Below, piece by piece: positions 47,406 to 59,460 of a DNA stretch of 64,000 nucleotides; position 1 is the stretch's first letter, and every line of letters starts with the position of its first letter. The notes beneath the pieces were generated by a model that was given only the letters and a program-made list of their open reading frames with translations, made no database searches and was not told where the DNA came from. This DNA is from Cardinalis cardinalis (taxonomy: Eukaryota; Chordata; Aves; Passeriformes; Cardinalidae): positions 6,866,151-6,930,150 of the forward strand of contig JACDOX010000018.1 in assembly GCA_014549065.1 (NCBI GenBank), read 5' to 3'. The translations under genes and the position numbers were made by a program.

Positions 47406-49016
47406 GTGACCTTTCCTCTGAGTGGCTTCATACTCAATTAGACAGTTTTAATAAAGTCAAACCAATTAACCAACAGGGCATGCATTTACTTGAAANAGAA
47501 TAGAACAAGGTTAAATTTGTTAGTGTGTATTGTTATGAATGTGAAATCTGGAAATTGAAATTTGAAAGCCAGATTATCTGCATGTCTGGATTTTTCTATG
47601 TGTTTTTTGCTGGCAATTCTATCCTTGTCAAAAGCCTCACTTATATCCTTTTAGNAAACCTAGATTTTCTGGGAAAAAATATTAGAAGAATTGCAAGAAA
47701 TTTTCTTCTGAAATGTTGTATAGAGAGGTCCTTATCACCACAAACTGCTGTCTCTTCCCATCTGANCACTTATTTCTGTCTTTTAGTCTGCTGGGTCCTC
47801 TTCTGGCTTTTCATTAAGAATGGACCTATGAGCCTGACAAAAGTTGTCAAAATGTTCAGTTTANATCTCTCTGAAAATATTTTTCACATCTTCCTGACAC
47901 TCACCGAGAAAGACCAACAAACAAATAAATTTAGTTAGGACATTAAAAAATTTCNTTGAGATTCTTCTCCTTATCCTACTCAGTGGTATTTCCCAGATTC
48001 CTCTTGATATCATCTTACAAAGAAATGTGCATGTATATGTGTAGACATTCATGCCACTTTGTTATTGCAAGAAATCTGCAAAAATTCTCTGTTGCATGGT
48101 AACTTGAAGGTCTCCCCATAGCTTCCAGCATTATTTTACTTGATTGTTAGTCAAAGATCTGACACTTGTTAGGAACAATCTTTGTAAGTCCTTTGGGTGA
48201 TAACTGACAAAGCCTTTATAGTGTGCTTCATATTTACATTCCTTAACATCAGGCTATAAAATACCAATTTGTGAGAAACTATAATTTACTGGGAGATAAC
48301 AAGTATTCATGCCTTTTATTNTTGTATTTTTGCATTGAATGCCATAAATCAAACCTGGCATGAGATGAAGAAGCAGCTTATTTTAAGGTGTATGTAGAAA
48401 GAGAATCAAAACTGAAGACTATATATTTTCAACATATTTATGGGACTGTTTTTCTTTGTGCCTTTTTTTTTTTTTTGACCATGGCTGATTCAAGTGCGGT
48501 AACCCAAGACAGAAATGAATGATAAATATACATCCAGATTTGTGGTTCTTATATTAATTATTAATGTACAACATTTCTTAATATATAATATATGACAAAT
48601 TTATAAATTTATAAACATAATTTCTTCAAAGAGAAATCCTTGTGAAAATGTTATCACCATTATGCGCAACAGTCTCTGAAACATTTTTTTGTTATCACAG
48701 AATATGTTGCTCAATCCAGTTAAACTTTCTGATATACTCTTAGAAACTGAACTCTATGACTGGTGTAGGGGAACCGANTTCTTTAGTGCAATATGTTCAG
48801 AAGTGAGATACAAGCTGGTAAAATATGTGTACGTGCACAAAATTTAGTTTCCAAAAATTCCACAAGATCATTGATCCCCATTCAAGTTAATGAGTGCTCT
48901 TACTCTGTAAAACAGTTTTACCTAATATTTCTTTATGTTTATATGTATATAAGGTCTTGAACAATGTTTTTAATGTGACTGACTGATTTTTTAATGGTGA
49001 TAAAATTTCCTGTGTT
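47406..49016. other. Unassigned AT-rich non-coding DNA
   Basis: A 137-codon plus frame (47525-47938) holds several unresolved bases and no motif, and I treat it as chance. The stretch 48535-48620 is extremely AT-rich. Words near 48901-48935 (TGTAAAACAGTTTTACCTAA) resemble another piece of minus-strand CR1, so the element at 49.0 kb may extend left. Confidence 0.5.
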
Positions 49017-49420
49017 GAGATCCCAAGAACTGGAAGTAGCATTTCAGATGGGGTTTAACCAGGGAGAAATAGAGGGTCAGTGTCACCTTCCTTGACCTCC
49101 TNTCCTGTTGCTTTCTGGGCTGACATAATTGCACAATTATGTCCCAGCCCCCCCAGGTCCTGCTCAGCAGGGCAGCTTTCAATCTGTTCATCTTCCAGAC
49201 TAGATTGATACTGGAGGTTGCCCCAGCACAGGTGCATCACCTTGCACTCAATCCTGTTCAATCTCATGAGATTTCCATGCCTCACTTCTCAATTTCATCT
49301 ATGTCCCTCTGGATGGCATGCTATCCTTCAGGTGTGTCAACTNCACCACTCAGCTTGGTGTCACCTGCAAATTTGCTAAGGGTGCACTCAAACCCTTTGT
49401 CAAATCAGTAATGAAGATTT
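49017..49420 (-). mobile_element. CR1 LINE fragment, minus strand
   Basis: Reverse-complement CR1 blocks in order on the plus strand: CAAGAACTGGAAGTAGCATT, CACCTTCCTTGACCTCCT, CAGGTGCATCACCTTGCACT, CAATCTCATGAGATTTCC, TGTCCCTCTGGATGGCATGC, GCTTGGTGTCACCTGCAAAT, TTTGCTAAGGGTGCACTC. These lie in the late ORF2/3' region of CR1. The terminal 3' end is not present next to it. Any open frames over it are repeat-derived. Confidence 0.93.
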
Positions 49421-50309
49421 AGTATAAAAAGTTTCTAGTAGCATCATGAAATTTTTTAGATTCANAAAAAAGTCCTAGAAATAGAAGAGAGATAACAAGA
49501 AAAAAGCCGCTCAAAATACATCAATAAATGGTAGGAAAAACGATGAAGTATTTCCAGGCTCGTACACAATATGAAGTGACCTGATGAGAAATGCATTTCT
49601 ATCACTCATGTACAGAATTCAGATGTTCCACGTGATACTCTAAGATTAAGCTCTTCCTCCTGAGTTTTCCCCCGAATCTCTGGTTCTTCCAGAATGTCAG
49701 GAATGGCAACTTCTTCCTTTAAGAGTCACCATTTGCCTACTTTTCCTTGTCCTAAACCNCTTGTCCTTTGTAAACCATGGTTTCTTTGTCATTTGTATGA
49801 CATTCTTTATGATAATAAGAAGTGTATTAGAGCAAAGTTGCATCCAGAATTCAACAACGCGCTGTCTATTCAAGTGTGCTTTCTGTCTGTGACCTTCATG
49901 CAGCAGCTTCTGTCCCACATATCAATGAGTTCACAGCAGGAGTAGATGAAAAGAGTGTAGATGATAAGGATGGTTAAGGTCTTAAGGATGGGAAAAGATT
50001 CAAAGCCAGAAGACTTTGAAACTGCAAAAAATGCCCATTACTGTGGTATATAGGAGTTACTTAGCATCAGAAGACTGTTCACAGAAGACTGCATGCTGAA
50101 AAATAATACTTTTTTGTAAAGGAAAAGAATCTACACTGGATNTTGATATTTGAAGAGATACCCACAGAGTTTACTCTTCAGATGCCATGCAAGCTTTCAT
50201 CAGTTGTCTCACCTCCAAATATTCTTGTTAGTGTATGTCACATGCAGTCCTATTCTTTAAATTTACAGGGTAAGACAAGAGTAGAGTGAAAATAACCACT
50301 TTAGAGGAG
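49421..50309. other. Unassigned non-coding DNA
   Basis: No gene or repeat was recognised. A plus frame of 83 codons at 49694-49945 and its antisense shadow have no motif. Confidence 0.5.
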
Positions 50310-50395
50310 ACTTTGTTTTGTTTGATTTGCTTTGTTGTTTTTTGTTTGTTTGCTTTTTTTGTTTTTTGGGTTTTTTTCCCCGAAGATAGATACAT
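50310..50395. repeat. T/G low-complexity tract, (TTTG)n-like
   Basis: Plus-strand T/G-rich stretch with GTTTGTTTGC and GTTTTTTGGGTTTTTTT. It has the same composition as the tracts at 3.8 and 15.6 kb. It leads within 20 bases into the G-run cluster at 50413. Confidence 0.9.
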
Positions 50396-50412
50396 AATTT
50401 TGAATTCAGAAT

Positions 50413-50439
50413 GGGGGGGGAGGGGGTTTGGGGGGTGGG
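50413..50439 (+). other. G-quadruplex motif
   Basis: Four G-runs of 8, 5, 6 and 3 bases lie at 50413-50420, 50422-50426, 50430-50435 and 50437-50439, separated by 1, 3 and 1 bases. This satisfies the canonical G3+N1-7 rule with very short loops, which are generally the most stable. Whether it folds in cells is unknown. Confidence 0.85.
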
Positions 50440-50586
50440 AATCAGAACCAACAAATGTATATTTTCAGATGATGTTTCCTTATTTTTTGTGTGAGCTATA
50501 CNAAGTATATTGAGTTAGTATAGCTCTGGTGTGCAATTTTTCAACTTACCACTCTTAATTTANCAATAGGCTCTTGTTAAGAACAG

Positions 50587-50637
50587 AATATTTTAAATAT
50601 TTAAAATATTTAAATTACATTTTAAAAAAATGTAATT
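50587..50637. repeat. Two adjacent perfect AT hairpins
   Basis: 50587-50610 is a perfect 24-bp palindrome of A and T only. Three bases later, 50613-50623 and 50627-50637 form an 11-bp perfect stem (AATTACATTTT / AAAATGTAATT) with an AAA loop. Such paired structures can extrude as cruciforms and are slippage-prone. Confidence 0.9.
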
Positions 50638-53600
50638 CTTTCCATTGTACTGAATGAAATTTCTGAGCATAACATAACACAGAAAACATCTTCCTTCTGT
50701 ACCTCTATTTCTTAAACCGTCTGAACAGTGAANAAGACTGTCAGGACTCTTCTTGTTNTTCATTCCTATATGTAAGAAAAGACAGAAAGGGATTTCTTAT
50801 ACCCCATCTGTAAATTCTAACTAGCAGTACTGGGCATGTTTTTCAGTCTGAAATAGTCTCAGTCTCANCATAATATGAAATGGAAATAGTTATTAAAATA
50901 TTTNTTCTTTCCATAAAATGATAATAAATGTATATTTAGCCAGTCATATTTTGGATTTTCAAGTCAAGTCAAAAGAGTAAGCTAGTTAAGAAAATTTTGT
51001 AGATCTCCTTAGATGTTCTTTTTCTGAGAACCNTATCATTTGGTGCCATCACATTTATTAGAAGTGTAAGTACTTCCTCTTCATAAGTACTANCAAAAAG
51101 GTATTGAAAAGGCGAGTGGCATCAGAAGAAAGAAAATCAAGCCAAATTAGGTTAAATCTTAAACACAAGGCTTTTCAGATGTCCAGCTTTTGAGACTCAT
51201 ATTTAGGATATTGTCCACAGACAATAGCTGTCTGGAGGAAGANATACAAATGCAAACTGTGCTTCCCTAGTCTGCTCTGCCACAGCCAAGTAGGCTGAGG
51301 AATAACACCTAATGCATTNTGTCTGAGGAAAAGCATGGATATATCAGATGTACTTAATTCAGAAAAAGCTGGAACATCCTTACAGANCAGTGGAACTATG
51401 GCAGATAAACTAATTCCTAAAACAATTTCTCCTTAAGTAATGTTTCCTACTTTTTGCAGTAAATACTAATAAGAAAAAAAATGACTCAAATTCATTTCAG
51501 ACATTCAGGGTTGGTTTACAGGAAACTTATTGCTTGTATACATAGAGACTCACAGTTCAATAATTTNACTTGGTTAAACTTCATGTGGGTGGAGTTCAAA
51601 TTTACACTTGAAAAGATTGAGGAAATAAATTGATCTTTTACATCATTTGACAAATAGTTCTTTTAGCTCATGTTAATTAGAAAGCTAGAGGTGGGGCTTT
51701 TTTCCTGAAGAAATGATAGATTTTTTCACTTTTCTTGCATCACACAGTGGTGCAAAAATTGTGCCTTTTAATGATATGTGCATGTAATCTTTAATACAGC
51801 AGTAACCATATTGAATACTTTATGCTGGAAGACTTAAATTGCAGAGTAATGACTTACAAAGAAGGAAAAATCAGGACATGTCTAACCTNCTTTCACAGAT
51901 TCTTTCTTAAATATTTGTCCTTGTGCTTAANGATACTGTATAGTGCTTAAAAATCATCGTGATACTTTTTATTATAGCCCTGATTGTTTTGCTCATAAAG
52001 TTTGCACTTGGAGAGAATGACATGTGTTGGTAATAATCCAACATGAAGTTCTGAATTAATTTTAACTTGTAGCAGACCTGAATGAATATTCCAAATATCT
52101 ATAAGGTACTTCAAGCTCTTTATTCCCATTTAATATAATAGCACTTGAGTGTATCCAACATCTTTCAGTATCAGAAGCTCTTTTTTATTAAAAATTTGAA
52201 ATGCTGAAACAGTTGTTAATAACAAAATATCACCTAGAGTATAGCTAGCCTTGAGAAAATTTAATTGCCTGTACCAAAAACAACATTGTGGCAAGAAACA
52301 AGAGATATTTAAACTCTCNTCTGAAGTGTTTATTTTCTTAGTAATAATGTATATTAAGGTACAGTGTACATAGTATTGTTTCCTCAAGAGCTGAGTGACC
52401 GATTCAGACAAAACTTGTGAATCATTTAAGTTAGTGGTAGCATGNCCTAAAGAGACTCCTTAAGAAAAAGGATTTACAAGCACATTGGGAACATACTATT
52501 TACCATTTAGGCTGTGGAAACATTTTAATTCACATATTTGAAGTGAATTCAGGGAATAAGAGCGGATGCNTCTTTTTTGCAGTCTAAACTGTACCATAGC
52601 AGATGATTCAGTAGCNTGAATTGCAGATCTTCCATTTCAATCTGAGCTTTTATGTATAAAAGCTTGGAAGTGTTTCAACTTTTCAAACCAATTAAAATTG
52701 CCACTGCTAAATTGAATTTGAATATTGCTTGTTTTACAGTCAGTTACTTCCTTCCGATTCCTTTTTCTTTTTTCTTTTAGTTTGGAGTGGGTAATATTTC
52801 TGCAGTACTACTAAGATGAATGAAGAAGAAAGTAAATAAATGCACAGATCAAGACCTTGCACAGAACTCTGAAATATTCATCATAAAGAAAAGGAAAAGG
52901 AAAGTAGGAGAACAGTGCAGGAAAAGAAAAAAAAAAATCACCCTTTATTTTTTACAGGGATGGTAAGAATATCACAACAATTGCCCTTGAAAATATCAAT
53001 GTTGGATGAATCAAATGACAAATTGTCAACAGCATGCCAGTAATTATGTCAAATAATTGTTTTTCTTTCATGCAAATAAAAATGGAAATCAACATACTTA
53101 ACAGAGGATTGTATGCAGTTTAAGAGAGGGATAAATCACTTTGAAATAGCTCTGTGTGTTTACCCCTAAACTGCAAGTAATTAAACAATAAATGTTTGGA
53201 TATTTCTGTTGATTCAATCCTTAGGAAAAAATGACTTGCATACTAAAAAAAAAANTCTGTGATCTTGCTTGACTCCCCATTCAATTTTATTTTTCCACTG
53301 CTTGGAAAAGAGAGATTCAGTTACTAGCTTTCAAATTATAACCATTTTGTGTTCTGGTATTCAGAACTAAAGAGCAACCTATTTGTCTTAACACTTTCAA
53401 GGACAGTGCTGTGTTCCTCCATGATTATGTATATTCATGTCAATGGGCCAACTGAAATAAAGAAACATGATTGTATGCAGGTTTAAAGAAGTCCAAGAAT
53501 ATCATAAACTCCTGATGTCAACTTTCAATTAGTGCAATATTAGCTAGGAAAATTGAGAGGAACAAAATAAGCATTTTAAAGAGGAGATGTTTGTGGTGAA

Positions 53601-54351
53601 AGAGAGATAATCTATCCTACATACTATTTTCTCGCATTGTTGTCTTTTAGGAGTGTTTTTATAGAAGTTATATCCTTTTAATANCCTGTTACATAGATTT
53701 ATAACCAATTGATTAAATGTCCATCAGTATTCATTCTAACCTCATATGAAAACTACCATGAGCACATTATAGAAAAAGCAGCATTAGCTTAACAATATAT
53801 GTATATATTTATTTCATATATAATATGCACAACAAATAGTTACACGGATTTTTAAGGTATTACAAATGTGTTAGTGCCTCCTCTTATTGGAATATTTTCT
53901 TTCATTTTATAAAAGCAGCTATGACTGCAGCCTCATTTTGTAATGACGGTATCATTTTAAGCATTTTCCTCAAATAAGTTAGCTTCTCAGTGTGCTTTTC
54001 ACAACCTTTGTATTCCTGCCTTTACCAGTACTATAAAATAGTTTGGCATAATCAGCCTGCTCTTATCTGTCTAGACTTAAATTTTCCTTTCCTCCNGTGA
54101 TTTCATTGAGTCTGCTACAGCCAGTGCTAGTGACTGATTCTCTTTGAGATCTTGGAGCTATGAATATGTGAAGAACAAGGACAAGAAAAGGATTTTTGTA
54201 TTTCCTTATCTAGTTCCCAAACAGATTATGGGCTACCTGAACTTGGCTTACATATTCAGAAATTATTGCAATTTGAAGTTAATAATTCTCTTAGGAGATT
54301 ATTTGGTATCTCCAGCCTTGCTTGAANTGGACATAAACATTGTATTTCTTT
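50638..54351. other. Unassigned AT-rich non-coding DNA
   Basis: No supported gene is present. Single n are somewhat denser than average over 50.7-51.6 kb. A strong pyrimidine tract and acceptor ends at 52780. The stretch 53790-53830 is TA-rich. Frames stay under 95 codons. Confidence 0.5.
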
Positions 54352-54394
54352 TCTGCTTTCCAGATGGAAAGATTGTCTGCTTTCCAAATGGAAA
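54352..54394. repeat. Duplicated palindromic box TTTCCANNTGGAAA
   Basis: TCTGCTTTCCAGATGGAAA (54352-54370) recurs as TCTGCTTTCCAAATGGAAA (54376-54394) with one mismatch and a 24-bp period. Each copy contains a 14-bp palindrome centred on an E-box-like CANNTG (CAGATG, CAAATG) flanked by TTTC/GAAA. It could be a binding site or just a small tandem duplication. Confidence 0.9.
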
Positions 54395-57300
54395 TAACTT
54401 TTGATGATGGTTCTTTTCAAAACTTGATCCAAAAAAATCAATGAGTTCTGCTGCTCCCAATTGACATGAGTAGAAAGTGGTCTCCAGACAANGGCAAAGT
54501 GGCAATGATTCCCATGCCCAACACCACAAAGTATTTGGGAAACAAAGGCAGTAAAGGAAGGAGAGGTCCTGCAGTTTCCCCCAGCCTGAAAACAGTGAAA
54601 TACATGGACAAACAACAGTGAGGATGTGGGTTGTTTTGATTAAGCAACTTGGTCACACCCACGCTGTGTCAGTCTCTGCCCTCTTCTCTGTCACCAGGAC
54701 ACTACCAAATTGTTTATCAACTCAGATGCTACTTAGAACTTTACATCAACGTTATGGAAAGGATTCACACTGTTTTCTTTCAAACAGTAAGATGTCTATT
54801 GCCAGTCCTACTATAGGCCCCTTAAGTACCTGGTATCCCTCATTAATGAACAGTCAACTAGTCTGAGGCACTTCAGTGAAGGTAGCCCAATCAGACATTT
54901 CTGAACTGATTCGGGACTTTAGGAGTGTGAGAGCATTGTTCCAAGCAAAATTANTAAAATGTCTCAACAAATTGAACATTAAAAGAAATTTCTTCTGCAC
55001 CATTTGCTTCTTATTGAACCAANCCTTCANATCTCAGCAGGCNGTCTTTCACAGTTTTTCAGAAAAATCTCAGAACTTCTTTAAATTTAGGACTTAGTTT
55101 TAATCCTCCTACTTTCTCGTAATATCAGCCTTTGGCTTCATTGTAGCTTAATTACAAACTTTTCTAGTGATCCAGTCTTGTAGGTCTGTCACTTTTCTTG
55201 AGTCATTCAGAGATGTCTGGTAATGGAAGCAAAAAAGTAAGTACAGGTCCAAGAAAGAAAGCACTTTTTACAGTAGATAACACAGGAATTTTCCACTAAG
55301 GAAAAAAAATATGCTTGTTGAATAATATGTTGTCTCATTTTTCTTAGATTTCTTTACACTGAAAACCATTTTCTTTTCCAAAGTTCTTCCTTTTGCTTGG
55401 CTAATAGACTAATACCTACATAATGTTAAGATGCCCCGCTTAATGTGACCACTTAATCTCTACCAAAATTCATACAAAATTCTCATAGCTGTCCCATCTA
55501 TTGCTCTGTTAAACATTGAATGGTTAAATTTGTTCTAGGGATTTCTTTTTAGTCAAAAAAAGTATTTAAATAATAAAAAACTTTTTTTCCTCTTACAGCA
55601 CTGAAATTTCAAAGCTTTTCCTTTACACAGTCTGTCTCGTTCAAAAATCCATNTGAGAGATGGTGAAATATTCCTATAGAGTTAGCTGATATACCTCTTA
55701 TTGTATGTTCCAAGTGAAAATATTCAGGAAAGTATCTTTAAAATACTGTCACTTACATCATCACTTACATCACTTGAATTATAAACTATTATTTTTCTTT
55801 AGAGCTTGTCAACAAGCATTCTATTTTGTAGGTATTACTCAAGGAAAGTATTTATTGTCATAGTCCTGCCTTTGACTCATGGCACTGTAGATATCGTCTT
55901 TGGTCTTTCCAAATCACTGTGTGGAACAANTGAATTGTCTGAGGTTCTGTTCCAAGAAAATATTTTAAATAAAAGCATTCTTTTCTGCTCATATATCCAA
56001 TCAATTTTTAACTCAGTGTTAGCCTGCAAATTCTATTTTACTTCTTGGTTGTTTGTATGAACAAAAATTAACTTTCATCTACATCACAAGTGAAGTAATT
56101 CCATCTATGCCTGTATACCAACATGCTTTGAAATGTACACTGGGAAACCAAGGTTGGAATGTGTCTCATTTTCTTTGCATCCTTTTTCNGGTGTGGTACC
56201 AAAGGATGTCATTCAACCGTGCATTTCCTCTGATGTAAAATCCATTTTAAAAACAGCTGGACACTCATTCCTCCATCCATGTAACAAGCTCATGTTTTCT
56301 CTGCTTTGTCAAGCGTTAGTGAAACTCTACAGTAAGCTAAATACCTGAAATAATTCAGGTAAAAACTCAACATTCAAATAAACATTAAATCTTTTGCAGC
56401 CTATAGTCTTATAATGGTAATGTAAAAAATTTCCATTTGCATAACAGAGGGAAGTGGTTAGAGTAGGAAACTAGGAAGCAAAGTAATTTTTATTTTTTTT
56501 AGTAATGGACAACTATTCGTCAAATCGTTCGAATTCTGACTTGATTCTCATGTTCTCCTTATAAACAAAATGNCTAGTTAACTCCCTGTTTTCCATAGCA
56601 CTAGTTTTTTAATTAATTNTGCCTTCACTGAAATCAAAAGCAAGTAAATTCTCTACTAAATCTTACTGAGCAATATTATGAGGATTTAATTAATGTAGTT
56701 ATGTTTTTGAAAAAAACACCACCAAACAGGTATGGATCAGATATGTGGATGAGACCCCCCAAACCCCGAAAGCTGTGTAGGGTCTTAGACCTACATTACA
56801 AAGTTCTTTCAGGAAAAAAAAAATTATTCAGAATGATATTATGTAAATTCATGTTTGTGTTTCTTAGAAAGAGACACACTCCTAATAGTAAAAAATTAAT
56901 AGCAAAGAGCTTTCCACTTGTTTATTCTCTTGAGTTATTCTGCTTGGTAACTGGGTGCTTCTTTTATAATCAAAAGCAAATTAGCATTACATATCTCAAA
57001 GAAGGAAGGATTAGCTTTGAGAGAATGTGGTCTAGTTGTATCTGCTTTGTATCACAAAAATACTGAGCTATTAGAGAATGTGTACATCTTTTTATTACTG
57101 ATGTAGCTATCTTGTAAATGTCCTTGCTTTTCTGTGCCACAACAGATTATAATTATTTTCCTCTTTAGAAANTCAGTGTACATCATATGTGCATCTTCTC
57201 CACATTATTTCTGCAATGAATTTTCAAGGCAAAGATAAATGGTTGCTGTGGTGTTGATGGACATGGTTTCAAGATTGAAAGAAAACTGTAGCAGGGTACC

Positions 57301-58649
57301 TTTCAATTCTAGCAAATCTCAATACTCAGTTGATTTGCAACTGAATAAAGATTAATTTTCACACTCATNAAACTTCCATATTTAAAAAAAATCTTGTTAT
57401 GCGTGATGGTGATAAACAAAGTATGAAAGAACAATGCAGAAGACTTAAATGGGATACAGAATGNCTTTTTCAGGTCCCTCCTCAGAGAGACTGAACGGAA
57501 AGACTTATGCCTGGGTCTTCTGTCGTTAGCTGGGTTTGAAAAAGGGTTTGCTTTTTGTGCATAAGAAATCTTTCCTATGCTTCTAACAAACATATTTCAA
57601 TTTTTTATTTTCTTAAAATGATGAATCTTCACAGAATTATGTGATTTGCATGAACAGGAATTTTTCTGAAAGGAACAGGAGAAAATTCCTATACAGTTTA
57701 GACAGCTGGTGTAAATGGCATCATTGCCACTTAGGTCTCNTTGATATAGTCATACCTGGATACATTTAGGTGTTAATTATGCAGTGAAGAGCTGTTTTAA
57801 TCACAGCATTGATACAGCAATGGATATTCCATAAGTTAAAACAAAAATTAATAATTTCATGCATGAATAATCAAACTTCATGTCCTAAATAGTGCAGAAA
57901 AGAGTCACAAAGTTCTAATGCATTCAGGTTCATAGGAGAGACCAGGAGGTAGAACAGTGATAAATTATTGTTGTTTCTGTTCCATTTATTTAAGAGAGCT
58001 GGCTAAAACACTGTCAACTAAATGGGTCATCTAACTTCTAACTGTAGAATGATTTTTCCTGAGGTTTCCCATCAGTGCTTATTGTACCTCATCTTTTCAC
58101 AGCCCTGCAGCTGTGGGATTGTTAATGGTATTTCTTAGCTATCTCAGGAAGGTGTTTTCACATGGTGCAAGCTCTGCCAGCTCACCTGCATNAGTATATG
58201 TCATTTTCCTGATCCTGTGGCCTTCAATTCAGAGTACTTCTCAGATTCAACACAGGCTCCCACTTAGCTGTGCATCACACTGTTAGCTCACACTGTTTGC
58301 CACTAAGCCTTTTTGCTCCCCTGCTCTTTTCCTAATATCTCTCACTAAGATAAAATTACTATAGTATTTCATTTTAGGTGTTATTTTTACAGTNAATGGT
58401 AGCACATTAGTGTGCAAATGTGAAAAATGTAATGGCAAAAAAATCTTTCATCATCAAATATGTTGACTGACTTTGTAAAACAATATCTATTTATCATATT
58501 GTAAATCATGAACCATATTATGAAATATTAAGATCCTTAAATGAAAATGAACTAGGATAATGTGAATCATAATCAGGTCCTCCTTTGTCACATCCTTGCA
58601 TAGCACAACTAATAAAGAAACAAACCTGTTAGATATAAATATAAAAACA
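54395..58649. other. Unassigned AT-rich non-coding DNA
   Basis: No gene or repeat was recognised. Frames of 119-121 codons (54256-54615 minus, 56701-57066 plus) have no family motifs. No CpG-rich promoter-like region is present. Confidence 0.5.
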
Positions 58650-59150
58650 TTTCACTGGAGCAGGTTTCTCAGGCTCTGTCTAACTTGAGCACTGTCAGAG
58701 ATAGGGCATCCACAGCCTCTCTGGGCAACCTGTTCCACTCTCACAGCAAAGAACTTCCTCCCAAAAGCTAATCTAAACCAAATCTAAACCTTCTTTTATC
58801 TTTAATCCCTTGTCCTGTCACTACGTGCTCTTCTAAAAGGTCTCTCTCCATCTTTCTTGTAGGCTCCCTTCACATACTGCATGTGAAGGCTGCAATTAGG
58901 TGACCTCAAAGCCTTCTTGTGTTGCAGGCTGAACGAACCCAATTCTCTCAGCTTTCCCCTATAGAAGGGGTCTTTTGTCCCTCTAATCATTTTGCTGGTC
59001 CTCATCTGGGTGCCATACTTCAGGTGGAGTCTCATCATGGTGGAATATAGTCAGCATGATCTCCCTCAACCTGCTGGCCATGCTGCTTTTGATGCAGCCC
59101 AGAGCACGGTTGGCTTTCTGGACTTCAAGCACACNTTGCACAGAAGCTTC
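58650..59150 (-). mobile_element. CR1 LINE 3' region, minus strand
   Basis: The plus strand carries the reverse complement of the CR1 3' region in order: GGGCATCCACAGCCTCTCTG, GGCAACCTGTTCCACTCTCA, CAAAGAACTTCCTCCCAAAA, CCCTTGTCCTGTCACTACGT, CTCTCTCCATCTTTCTTGTA, GGCTGAACGAACCCAATTCT, CTTCAGGTGGAGTCTCATCA, TTTTGATGCAGCCCAGAGCA, CGGTTGGCTTTCTGGACTTC. The last roughly 100 bases of the CR1 3' end are missing on the left side, which implies later deletion or decay. It ends about 315 bp before the solo LTR. Confidence 0.96.
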
Positions 59151-59460
59151 TTTTGTCTGTGTGCTTAAAGGAAAAACTGTTTGAAAATGGATTAAGTAGT
59201 TTTGGGGCCAGCAATGGCTTTCTACAGCTGCCAGCCTGTCCATTGACCACAGTTTCTTTAGGCAGGAAGTAAATCTACNTCTCTCCAAAGGCAATGCCTT
59301 TCACAGCCAGTCTCCACTCCTAGAGCAGGGCCTGCTTTTAAAATATAACTATTAAGTAATTATAGCTTTTCAACTAAGAAAATAAAATTGCAGTTCTCAT
59401 GTCATGAAATAGTCAACATGGAGATAAAGAAGAATTCTACCTTTATTACTCTCACCATGC
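59151..59460. other. Spacer between CR1 and solo LTR
   Basis: About 310 bases without a recognised feature. The first part (to about 59330) is less AT-rich and could be further decayed CR1 or an unrelated old repeat. Confidence 0.45.

Noticed and set aside
47525..47938. 137-codon plus-strand frame with hydrophobic stretches
   Set aside because: Several n lie inside it, hydrophobicity follows from T-rich codons, and no motif is seen.
49055..49411. Overlapping 66-90 codon frames on both strands
   Set aside because: They lie entirely within a minus-strand CR1 fragment and are repeat-derived shadows.
53070..53077. Octamer ATGCAAAT and similar POU-factor words elsewhere (about 18543, 40915, 45038, 56435, 57650)
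   Set aside because: Their number is about what AT-rich composition predicts in 64 kb, and they show no clustering.
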